Shown here in pieces: positions 1 to 6,691 of a stretch of DNA of 20,424 nt (position 1 is its first letter; each line of letters begins with the position of its first letter). Source of the DNA: a virus. The stretch is from the IMG/VR virus record IMGVR_UViG_3300040811_000332, positions 1 to 20,424 of that record; one strand, given 5' to 3'. Position numbers and translations under genes: made by a program. The notes beneath the pieces are model-generated. The model was not told the origin of the DNA, ran no database searches, and worked only from the letters and a program-made list of their open reading frames with translations.

Positions 1-147
1 TTCTGAGGTTACATCTCCTAACAAAGTCTTATCATCTGAGATAAAACTTACTTTCATTTGAGAATCGGTTGATTCAATCTTTACCGATTCTACTTCACCA
101 CCGAGATTATATCGGTTAATGAAACTCTCAATACTACTTTTCTTCAT
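1..147 (-). CDS. N-terminal part of an unidentified phage protein, possibly the sliding clamp (gp45-like)
   Basis: This is an open frame that starts at ATG 147 and runs off the left edge, giving 49 residues. It was read directly from the sequence. The fragment begins MKKSSIESFINRYNLGG and contains SFISDDKTLLGDV, an amphipathic start followed by alternating beta-like segments. It has its own promoter (179-210), with about 25 nt of leader, and lies just downstream of the family-B DNA polymerase gene. In T4-type phages the clamp gene belongs to the same replication group, and the beta-rich pattern would fit a clamp domain. That identification is an inference from context and fold impression only, because no diagnostic motif is visible in 49 residues. 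Confidence 0.5.
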   Translation of the reverse strand, partial: MKKSSIESFINRYNLGGEVESVKIESTDSQMKVSFISDDKTLLGDVTSE

Positions 148-178
148 ACTTTTAAATTATTATTGTTTACTAATGATA

Positions 179-210
179 CAAATATACAAAAACTTTTTGA
201 ACTTTCCAAA
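179..210 (-). promoter_or_regulatory. Bacteroidota-type promoter for the left-edge gene
   Basis: On the minus strand TTTG (207-210) is followed by exactly 20 nt and then TATATTTG (179-186), matching the known Bacteroidota -33/-7 consensus (TTTG / TAnnTTTG). It directly follows the gp43 stop codon. The spacer can form a 7-of-8 base-paired 8-4-8 hairpin, a weaker version of the stem-loops seen in other promoters of this window. Confidence 0.82.
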
Positions 211-2730
211 TTAAAATCCAAAAAACTTTGATGCTGCTGCCATATTAGGATTTGGCTTCTCCCAAACCATTGCTTTGTAGAAATCATCTAACTTATTTTC
301 TAACTCTTTTTTCCAAATCAAATCATAATCGATGTGTTGTTCTACCAAATCTAATATTTCTTTTGGGTCATTATACCCAGTCAATCCAACTGAATCTAAC
401 CCTAATGGATTTCTCTTTAAATACACCCACTTAATCTTATCACCATCTTTCATTGGTTCATATTTGTAAGGTGCATTATAATACTTTAGTAATTGGTTAT
501 ATGTAAGTGCTGCCTTAACGTGAGCGGGTGTTCCCTTCATAAACTCACCAATCGCCTGATTCTTAAACTGATACTTACTCATATCCTTAACTGCTGAGTT
601 CTTAGCGATATCAATGAAGTTTGTTGTTTTCATCTCATCCTTCTTTCTAAGAATGTAATCATCAATCTTACCCTTATCCTCATCTTTAAGAATATCCATC
701 AATACAGTTTCCATCACTTCTTTGAAATAAGTTGGGAATGAACTTCGTTTTACATCTAATCCTTTAACATCTAACTTATCACAATTTACAGTATTATCAT
801 TGATAATCCATTGAGCGTATCTCTTCTTTGATACCCAAAACCCACCTTTAGCGATAGTTTCCTGCTTAATATCAAATCGGTGGTTATCCACATTAAACAT
901 CTTTTTTGACATTGTATCATACACTTTGTTGATGTGTTGTTCAACTTCTTGTGCTACTGATAGAATCGCTGGAATCATTTCTTCATCCGAATCCATATTG
1001 ATGTTTGGGTTTCTGGCCTTAACCAATGGGCCTGCTTGATAGAATACTGAATCAGTATCGGTGTACACATTATAATCTGCTTCTTTACCAATGTTCTTTA
1101 TGTAATATTGGTTAGCAATCATCTCAGTAGTTTTAATTACTGTCTGACCTGTAAGAGTAACTGCTTCTGCGTTATCAACATCATAGAATCGGAATGCTGG
1201 TAATCCTAATACACCATATAGTGAGTTCAACATAATCTTTTGAACTAATTGGCGTTGAGAGTAGAACTTATAGAGTTCATCATTACCTTCCTTACCAAAT
1301 TTCTTCATAAGGTCTTTGTACTCTACCCTCTTATCGAACCATACATTCAGAATCTCAGGTATTACACCCACCTTTTCTTGCGTATAAATTACACCATTTG
1401 ATGCTACTGAGAAATTCATCTTTGTAATGAAATCCATAAACTTCTCTTTATCCATTGGTGGATATTGTTTACCATTTGTATCAGTAATTAGATATTCAGA
1501 TAACGTACCCTTCATATGAGCTTCTGCTGAGTATCCTTCAATCTTACCCAACTTAGTTTCGGGTGAGATATTGATAGTCATAATGATGGATGGATATAGT
1601 GATGTTAAATCTAAATCGTATACCCATTTATAAAGACCAGGTTTTGGTTCTTTCACATAAGCACCAGTAAACTTCTCTTCACCATCAGAACCATCTTCTT
1701 TACGATTCCTTCTCAAAGGTCTATCAGGTGCAACCCTTCCACTTCTTCGCAGGAATGTTAGAATCGCACCTTCTAACCACTTTGATGAGAATAAGAAATC
1801 TTCATAGAAAACGTGTCCAGCATGACATATTGCTCGTGCCAAATCAATAAACTGAAGTTTCTTATCCATATCAACAACCAACTCCACATCCACTAAGTTA
1901 TACTCAATGAACTTCTCAATATCATCTCTGAATAATTGGTCTAGGTTACCTTCGTACTCAACCTTACCTCTACCCAATTCCAACTGAGCGATTGTATCCA
2001 ATCGATAGTTTGGTTGTTGAGTATATGTAAAATTCTTATAAAGTGCAATATAATCTAAAGCAGATACACCAGCAATGATATACCTACTACGATATTGATT
2101 CCAAGTAACTTTTTTGATTGGTGATAATCGATTTGCAGTTGATGTACCAAAAACTCTTTTTAATCTATTGTATAGATAAGTAACATCAAAGAAATCAATA
2201 TTCCAACCAGTTACAATTGTAGGAGAAATCTCTTCCCAACTTGTTAAGAATGCCATCAACATATCTTCTTCAGTTCTGAATGAACGAACCTTAGCCCCTT
2301 TGATGGTTTTATTTATTTCTTCACCCTCATTTACAACATACACATAGTAATCGTTTGTAACTGAATCGTGAAATGCTACTGAAGTCATTGCGTTATTAGC
2401 CTCAGTTGTATCAGGCAGACCTGAATTCATTTCTACCTCAATATCGAATGTTAGAATAACGTGTCCATTTGATACCTCATCTGAATCACCATATTCATCA
2501 ATTAGAAAACGAGTTACCTCATTTACATCAGATTCATATAGTTTTAGATTATCTTCTTTTTTCCAAAAGTTGATTTTCTTTAACCTCTCACCATAGATTG
2601 ATTCATAAGAACCATTACCATCTCTAACATAAGCATAGTTTCTATACTTCTTTGTAAAGTAACCTTTCTTATCATCCCAACAATGAACGATTCCACCTTC
2701 TTTTTCCCAATATACATTTTGATATGCCAT
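211..2730 (-). CDS. 43: Family-B replicative DNA polymerase (T4 gp43-like)
   Basis: This is the replicative DNA polymerase with a 3'-5' proofreading exonuclease, 839 aa, close to the usual gp43 length (about 900). Exonuclease motifs: Exo I has D96-I-E98, Exo II is GWNIDFFD (175-182) and Exo III is Y277-xxx-D281. Polymerase motifs: motif A is DLDLTSLYPSI (372-382) with catalytic D374, motif B is K498-xxx-NSLYG (to 506), and motif C is YTDTDS (556-561) with D558 and D560. All catalytic acids are present. The last residues, SKFFGF, look like a C-terminal clamp-binding peptide, as in T4/RB69 gp43. The gene is second in an operon behind the glycosyltransferase, 15 nt after its stop codon, and no clear Shine-Dalgarno sequence is visible. 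Only the symbol is borrowed from T4. Confidence 0.96.
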   Translation of the reverse strand: MAYQNVYWEKEGGIVHCWDDKKGYFTKKYRNYAYVRDGNGSYESIYGERLKKINFWKKEDNLKLYESDVNEVTRFLIDEYGDSDEVSNGHVILTFDIEVEMNSGLPDTTEANNAMTSVAFHDSVTNDYYVYVVNEGEEINKTIKGAKVRSFRTEEDMLMAFLTSWEEISPTIVTGWNIDFFDVTYLYNRLKRVFGTSTANRLSPIKKVTWNQYRSRYIIAGVSALDYIALYKNFTYTQQPNYRLDTIAQLELGRGKVEYEGNLDQLFRDDIEKFIEYNLVDVELVVDMDKKLQFIDLARAICHAGHVFYEDFLFSSKWLEGAILTFLRRSGRVAPDRPLRRNRKEDGSDGEEKFTGAYVKEPKPGLYKWVYDLDLTSLYPSIIMTINISPETKLGKIEGYSAEAHMKGTLSEYLITDTNGKQYPPMDKEKFMDFITKMNFSVASNGVIYTQEKVGVIPEILNVWFDKRVEYKDLMKKFGKEGNDELYKFYSQRQLVQKIMLNSLYGVLGLPAFRFYDVDNAEAVTLTGQTVIKTTEMIANQYYIKNIGKEADYNVYTDTDSVFYQAGPLVKARNPNINMDSDEEMIPAILSVAQEVEQHINKVYDTMSKKMFNVDNHRFDIKQETIAKGGFWVSKKRYAQWIINDNTVNCDKLDVKGLDVKRSSFPTYFKEVMETVLMDILKDEDKGKIDDYILRKKDEMKTTNFIDIAKNSAVKDMSKYQFKNQAIGEFMKGTPAHVKAALTYNQLLKYYNAPYKYEPMKDGDKIKWVYLKRNPLGLDSVGLTGYNDPKEILDLVEQHIDYDLIWKKELENKLDDFYKAMVWEKPNPNMAAASKFFGF

Positions 2731-2745
2731 TAACTTTTTTTATTT

Positions 2746-4089
2746 TTAATCAACCCACTCATAACCAGATTTAGTCAATCTGATATTAGGATGTGTTCTT
2801 AATCTATTTCGGTAAATATTAAATGGAATACCCTTCCCCCAATTCAAATAAGCTACTAAATTAGTTTTAGAAACACTTTTTACCTTTTTTATATATTCTA
2901 CAATTTTTTTATAACCTTCAGCATCTTCACCAACCATTTTTAATTTAGATTCTGCTTCAACAAAGTTTGGTGCATAATGTTTTTTAACGATAGCTTCATA
3001 GGAGTTTTCTTCACCCAATATTCTACATTTCTCTGAATATTCGTTTCTGAAAGATGTATCATCTAATACTTTGTTAATCATAGTTTGAAATTCAGCATCA
3101 GTTTTGAAGTATAAACCAGCATCTTTACTATATAGTGAGTAGTAATCAGCATCATAGAAAACATATGGAACACCAACTGCCATACCATCTGCTGCTGAGT
3201 TAGCCCAACCTGTATGATGTGATTGACCACAAACACCTACCCAACATTTTGATAGTTCAGTAAAATAACCCTGTCTATCAAATTTATCATTGTAAATATA
3301 TTCTTTATCTTCTGTATCTGCCAACGGCACCCATACCTTAAAATCTTTACGTGTCTCCCAAAGTTTATCCATCTGAAGTAAGAACCAATCATAACTTTTA
3401 TATGAGTTAGCTCTATGATTGAAAACTATAATCTTTGGGTCAGTTTGTGGTTCTTTTCTTGGACCGGGTACATTATCCCACCCACGCGGCATTGCTCGTA
3501 CAATATCTTTAAGTTTCTCAATATCAGAATCAGGTAAACACAATTTAGCATTTTCAATAATCGCATCTTTAACTGCTTCTGAAGTTACTCCACAAGTGTT
3601 CATAGATAACAACCCAGCATAATGATGTCTTAACAAACTAGCATCATATTTTGTTGTTTTTGGAATTTCAATATATGGACTATATCCAAAGAACACAGGT
3701 CTCTGATTTGTTGTATTGTAAAAGTGATTCTCTAAAAGTAGAGTATGTTCAGGTAAGTAACTATATACAAAATCCCAATCGTTTGTTTTATAATCAGTTA
3801 CCTTTTTTATAGCAAATGTATCAAAGTGTTGACGCATTTCATTTGGATATGTAGGCCATTTAAACAAAACCTGTTCAACACTATCATATTGAAAACCAGG
3901 CATTATTTCTGGAGTCAAAATAGTAAAGTGTATATCAGGTCTAAGTTTTGTCAAATGTTTTAGAATATTTGACATAATGATGTAAAAACTATCCTTATAA
4001 AAATCTTTTTGAAATGTGATATTCGGATATATCAAACATCTATATTTGTATTCTTTAGATGCTGCTGGGTCTGTAAAAAACTTATTCAT
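2746..4089 (-). CDS. GT-B-fold glycosyltransferase, candidate DNA-base modifier
   Basis: This 447-aa protein is predicted to move a sugar from a nucleotide-sugar donor to an unknown acceptor. The C-terminal Rossmann half starts near residue 218 (PKIIVFNHRANSYKSY). It carries a donor-site-like segment at about 294-317 with DGMAVGVPYVFYDADYY, which matches the GT4/GT-B pattern of a Gly/Pro turn after an acidic helix. The N-terminal half (15-200) fits the acceptor domain. Residues 405-447 (with YLNWGKGIPF and RNRLRTHPNI) form an extra small basic module that could bind nucleic acid. The gene opens an operon whose second gene is gp43, and it lies just downstream of two Mom-like genes. Location therefore suggests DNA as acceptor, as with T4 glucosyltransferases. 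A role in host-envelope or virion glycosylation is the main alternative. The family call is fairly secure; the substrate is inferred. Confidence 0.75.
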   Translation of the reverse strand: MNKFFTDPAASKEYKYRCLIYPNITFQKDFYKDSFYIIMSNILKHLTKLRPDIHFTILTPEIMPGFQYDSVEQVLFKWPTYPNEMRQHFDTFAIKKVTDYKTNDWDFVYSYLPEHTLLLENHFYNTTNQRPVFFGYSPYIEIPKTTKYDASLLRHHYAGLLSMNTCGVTSEAVKDAIIENAKLCLPDSDIEKLKDIVRAMPRGWDNVPGPRKEPQTDPKIIVFNHRANSYKSYDWFLLQMDKLWETRKDFKVWVPLADTEDKEYIYNDKFDRQGYFTELSKCWVGVCGQSHHTGWANSAADGMAVGVPYVFYDADYYSLYSKDAGLYFKTDAEFQTMINKVLDDTSFRNEYSEKCRILGEENSYEAIVKKHYAPNFVEAESKLKMVGEDAEGYKKIVEYIKKVKSVSKTNLVAYLNWGKGIPFNIYRNRLRTHPNIRLTKSGYEWVD

Positions 4090-4112
4090 ATTTTATTATG
4101 TTTAATATTGTA

Positions 4113-4144
4113 CAAATATACAAAATATTTTTGAAACTACCAAA
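4113..4144 (-). promoter_or_regulatory. Bacteroidota-type promoter for the glycosyltransferase-gp43 operon
   Basis: On the minus strand TTTG (4141-4144) lies 20 nt ahead of TATATTTG (4113-4120), a perfect match to the -33/-7 pattern. The -33 box falls inside the last codons of the upstream Mom-like gene. The predicted leader is about 20 nt. The spacer pairs poorly here, so this copy does not form the stem-loop seen elsewhere. Confidence 0.82.
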
Positions 4145-4940
4145 AGTTTATTTCATTACTTTCTTCTGGTGGATATGTATCGTGTCTGATAACATCCGTA
4201 TTGTAATCTCTTGTTGATTTGGGATATGATTGAATCTCATGCTTCAACCTTTTCATCAAATCTTTTTTCTCTTTTTTGTTTTGTGGTAATAATTGAATAT
4301 ATCTATGCTTTGGTGGTTCTTCTCTTCTCCAAAACTCTTTGTACCCATCCTTACCGATTTCTCTTTTTAAGTGTTCTAAGTTACCACTACCCCAATTGTT
4401 AAATACAGTTCTACTATGTATCCAATTATGTGGGTCTTTTGTTAGTGAGATACCCCAGTTTGGCATCAATGCGATATCAGTATTCAACCCTTGATATATC
4501 CAGTTGGTTGCCTGATAGATACCACCTAAATGTTCTTGCCCATTATCAGCATATGAAAGTAGAACTTTGATGTTCTTATCATTTTCTTTAATCCACTTAA
4601 ATGTTTTAGATAATGCGTTTGATTCGATATTAGAACCATACCCATCATCAACATACAATCTAGTCAACTCTAAGATATTATCTTTGGTTAATCCTTCACA
4701 TACTGAAGTAGGTGCTTTTGCTCCGACTGGGAATCCGTAGATAGCACATCCAATAAGTTGTTGTTGATTACCGAATACATCTTTTTCATCATTACGATAA
4801 TAGATACCCAATGCGTATCTACAAGATGTCCATGCGTGAGTATAGTGTTTCTTTACGATAATATCCTTAGCAATAGATTTTGCTATGGGAGCAACACTAA
4901 CTCTACTTACATCACAATATTCTTTACCTTCTACTTTCAA
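4137..4940 (-). CDS. Mom-like DNA modification protein, copy A (GNAT-type)
   Basis: This 267-aa protein resembles the Mom family, of which the phage Mu member converts adenine in DNA to N6-carbamoylmethyladenine. Supporting signals are the early KKHYTHAW block (about 30-37), LIGCAIYGFPVG, the ELTRLYVDDGYGSNIES core, LLSYADNGQEHLGGIYQATNWIYQG (read in two parts), and a shared C-terminal KHRY segment. The start is TTG at 4940. It aligns exactly with the ATG of the neighbouring paralog (KVEGKEYCD against KEVGKNYCD), which supports this rare start. The frame overlaps the end of copy B by 17 nt, so the two are probably translationally coupled. No Com-like activator is visible. Membership in the Mom-like group is a motif judgement; the exact base modification is unknown. 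Confidence 0.78.
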   Translation of the reverse strand: MKVEGKEYCDVSRVSVAPIAKSIAKDIIVKKHYTHAWTSCRYALGIYYRNDEKDVFGNQQQLIGCAIYGFPVGAKAPTSVCEGLTKDNILELTRLYVDDGYGSNIESNALSKTFKWIKENDKNIKVLLSYADNGQEHLGGIYQATNWIYQGLNTDIALMPNWGISLTKDPHNWIHSRTVFNNWGSGNLEHLKREIGKDGYKEFWRREEPPKHRYIQLLPQNKKEKKDLMKRLKHEIQSYPKSTRDYNTDVIRHDTYPPEESNEINFW

Positions 4941-5682
4941 TTGGTTCTAATTTTCTAATTTCTAATTCTACTTCGTTTTCTGATTTTGGGTATGGTAAGA
5001 TGGGGTGTTTCAAAGTTTTAAGTAACTTCCTTCTCTCACCACCTTTAGAAAGAATGTAAACATATCGGTGTTTACGTGGTTCTTTACGAATCCAAAATGG
5101 TTTATCAATTTGTTCTTGGATTTTCTTTGGGTCGTTTGTTCCATAATATGGAAATATTGTTCTCCCATGTTGCCACTCACCATCTTCACTAAACTTAAAA
5201 CTCCAACTATCATTATATCGTAATGAATCACCTTGATACAGCCAATTTGTTGCTTGGTAAATAGTTCCGTTGTGTCCCTCTTTAGGGTCTGAGTATGATA
5301 TCAGTGCTTTGATATGTGGAGCGTTCTCCCTTAACCATTCAAAAGTCTTACCTAAGAACCAACTCTCTATGTTTGAACCATACCCATCAAATACAAATAC
5401 TCTAACTAATTCTAAAACTTCCGTTCTATCTAACATATCAGTTATGGATTGTCCACTCAATCTTCCGATTGGGTCTCCATAACACGCAACACCAATAAGC
5501 TTTTCTGAAGTATTAAAGAATTGATGTGAATCATCTTCAACATATAAACCAATAGCGTAAGATACCTTAGTCCATAAATGAGAATAATGATTCTTTATCA
5601 CTATATCTTTTGCTACGGATTTAGAAATCTTTCTTATTGATATTTTTGATGTATCACAATAATTCTTTCCTACTTCCTTCAT
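4924..5682 (-). CDS. Mom-like DNA modification protein, copy B (GNAT-type)
   Basis: This 252-aa protein is a clear paralog of the next gene downstream. Shared blocks in the same order include YCD near the N-terminus, IKNHYSHLW, LIGVACYGDPIG, LELVRVFVFDGYGSNIES, LISYSDPKEGHNGTIYQATNW, and KHRYVYIL followed by LKTLKHPI. Where copy A has SYAD, this one has SYSD, and the segment between about 145 and 190 is strongly diverged, so the substrates may differ. The start ATG overlaps the stop of the upstream HTH gene as TAATG, which suggests coupled translation. The expected role is transfer of a small acyl-derived group to a DNA base, by analogy with phage Mu Mom. This is inferred from motifs and not demonstrated. 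Confidence 0.78.
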   Translation of the reverse strand: MKEVGKNYCDTSKISIRKISKSVAKDIVIKNHYSHLWTKVSYAIGLYVEDDSHQFFNTSEKLIGVACYGDPIGRLSGQSITDMLDRTEVLELVRVFVFDGYGSNIESWFLGKTFEWLRENAPHIKALISYSDPKEGHNGTIYQATNWLYQGDSLRYNDSWSFKFSEDGEWQHGRTIFPYYGTNDPKKIQEQIDKPFWIRKEPRKHRYVYILSKGGERRKLLKTLKHPILPYPKSENEVELEIRKLEPIESRR

Positions 5683-5900
5683 TACTGATATTTATCGAAA
5701 TCACCTATTAACAAATGTGTCCAAGTTTCATTCCTAACAATTCTACGAATATTAGCAGGAGAAACACCATTGTTCCTAGCCAACACTCTTATATTTCTAT
5801 GGCCTACTTTCCATAGTTTTCTTATGGCGTTCACCTGCTCTTCAGTCAGTTTATGTGCTGGATGTGATTCCCCTCTTAATGCCATCCTATATCTCTTCAT
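5682..5900 (-). CDS. Small HTH protein related to the C-terminal module of HNH homing endonucleases
   Basis: This 72-aa protein has the pattern RGESHPAHKLTEEQVNAI, then a helix-turn-helix around LARNNGVSPANIRRIVRN and a final ETWTHL. This is the arrangement typical of the DNA-binding tail of phage HNH/NUMOD homing endonucleases. No nuclease domain is present, so it is either a standalone DNA-binding protein or a relic of an endonuclease. ATG 5900 overlaps the upstream MazG-like gene by 14 nt. An internal ATG at 5885 (MALRGE...) sits one base past that gene's stop codon and could be the real start, giving 67 aa. Its place ahead of two Mom-like genes would suit a local regulator, but nothing in the sequence proves this. 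Confidence 0.65.
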   Translation of the reverse strand: MKRYRMALRGESHPAHKLTEEQVNAIRKLWKVGHRNIRVLARNNGVSPANIRRIVRNETWTHLLIGDFDKYQ

Positions 5901-6306
5901 CTAATGGAATTTGTAATTGACCATTATCTGATAGATATTTGGATACATTTGGTGGTGAGTAGTTAGGGCCTTTGAGTACCTTACCATCTTCACGATATAA
6001 GGGTTTACCATCTGGGCCCAGTTTACTCATATTCGAACGATGTACCTCATCAAAGATATCTTCGATTACATCCTGCATTCCATGTGATATCATAGTACCC
6101 AATAGGATATATAATTGGTCTGCGAGTGCATCTGCTACTTCGACAAGGTTTCCATCTTTACACGCATCAAAATACTCTATCAATTCTTCTTTACCTAACT
6201 TATACCTCAGTACATAATCATCTTCTGAGATTAAGGTAGGTTTAAAGTTTCTTGTTGAGTTATATGCTGTTTGAAAATCTAATAACTGTTTTAATTGTTC
6301 TTTCAT
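5887..6306 (-). CDS. MazG/HisE-like nucleoside triphosphate pyrophosphohydrolase
   Basis: This 139-aa all-alpha protein probably hydrolyses NTPs or dNTPs to the monophosphate and pyrophosphate, acting in nucleotide-pool control. The metal-binding pattern is visible as E40-E41-xx-E44 in one helix and E56-xx-D59-xxx-D63 in the next (EVADALAD). It is followed by IEDIFDEVHRSNMSKLG, as in phage MazG-superfamily proteins, then a loop with KPLYREDGKVLKGPNYSPP. It is the first gene of an operon with the HTH and two Mom-like genes, so it may clear or prepare nucleotides for the modification pathway (inference). The -7 box ends only 5 nt before the ATG, which suggests a leaderless or nearly leaderless mRNA. 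Confidence 0.78.
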   Translation of the reverse strand: MKEQLKQLLDFQTAYNSTRNFKPTLISEDDYVLRYKLGKEELIEYFDACKDGNLVEVADALADQLYILLGTMISHGMQDVIEDIFDEVHRSNMSKLGPDGKPLYREDGKVLKGPNYSPPNVSKYLSDNGQLQIPLDEEI

Positions 6307-6311
6307 AACTA

Positions 6312-6343
6312 CTAATATACGAATAATTTTTTAATTATCCAAA
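6312..6343 (-). promoter_or_regulatory. Promoter for the MazG-Mom operon, with stem-loop spacer
   Basis: On the minus strand TTTG (6340-6343) is followed by 20 nt and TATATTAG (6312-6319), one mismatch from TAnnTTTG. The spacer consists of GGATAATT, AAAA and AATTATTC, which can pair along the full 8 bp with one G-U. The -7 box is 5 nt from the ATG at 6306. Confidence 0.65.
6321..6340 (-). terminator. Candidate terminator hairpin overlapping the MazG-operon promoter
   Basis: An 8-bp stem with an AAAA loop begins 5 nt after the thioredoxin stop codon. It is followed by G and the U-rich UAUAUUAG, so the -7 box could double as a weak U-tract. The structure is visible; the terminator role is inferred. 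Confidence 0.35.
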
Positions 6344-6344
6344 T

Positions 6345-6584
6345 TTATTTTACTGCGTTTATATAGGTATCTTTCGGTTGTACTCCTACAAATCGCTTTA
6401 CTTCAGAATCACCATTTACCAACACAACTGTTGGAATATTTCGTACATTAAACTTTTGTGCTAACTCATACTCAGAATCCACATCTACTTTCTGAACAGG
6501 AACTTCTGATGATACCTGGTTCATAATCGGGCCTAGCGTTCTACACGGACCACACCAACTTGCTGAAAAATACAAATACTTCAT
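6345..6584 (-). CDS. Thioredoxin-like redox protein
   Basis: This is a short (79 aa) thioredoxin-fold protein with the classical active site W10-C11-G12-P13-C14 and the cis-proline context NIPTV at P51. It most likely supplies electrons to the phage class I ribonucleotide reductase, whose two subunits are encoded just upstream in the same operon. It is shorter than a cellular thioredoxin (about 105 aa) and lacks the first beta-alpha unit, as is common in phage versions. The ATG overlaps the stop of the preceding 36-aa zinc-ribbon ORF as ATGA, indicating coupled translation. A glutaredoxin function is less likely because of the CGPC motif. Confidence 0.9.
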   Translation of the reverse strand: MKYLYFSASWCGPCRTLGPIMNQVSSEVPVQKVDVDSEYELAQKFNVRNIPTVVLVNGDSEVKRFVGVQPKDTYINAVK

Positions 6585-6691
6585 TTTTTACCTTTTGTTA
6601 AACATTTTACACATATTTTAGATAGTGTTAAACCTAATGGTATTTCATCACCACATAGTTTACACTTTTTACAAAACTTTTTTTTATCCAT
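6581..6691 (-). CDS. 36-aa zinc-ribbon-like small protein
   Basis: This short frame was found by reading the gap between nrdA and thioredoxin. It encodes MDKKKFCKKCKLCGDEIPLG followed by LTLSKICVKCLTKGKK. Cysteines at 7, 10, 13, 27 and 30 give two CxxC knuckles plus one extra Cys, as in a small zinc ribbon. The ATG (6691) overlaps the last 8 nt of nrdA, and the TGA overlaps the thioredoxin ATG as ATGA. The frame therefore fills the gap exactly and links both neighbours, which is strong evidence that it is translated. The function is unknown; a structural or regulatory zinc protein, or a partner in reductase redox chemistry, are possibilities. Confidence 0.72.
   Translation of the reverse strand: MDKKKFCKKCKLCGDEIPLGLTLSKICVKCLTKGKK

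Noticed and set aside
252-434. Open frame on the plus strand opposite gp43 (60 aa), and similar plus-strand frames throughout
   Set aside because: They lie wholly inside strong minus-strand genes, lack promoters and show low-complexity shadow sequences.
5010-5231. 73-aa minus-strand frame inside Mom-like copy B
   Set aside because: It is an alternate frame within a gene that has a clear paralog, and has no start context of its own.
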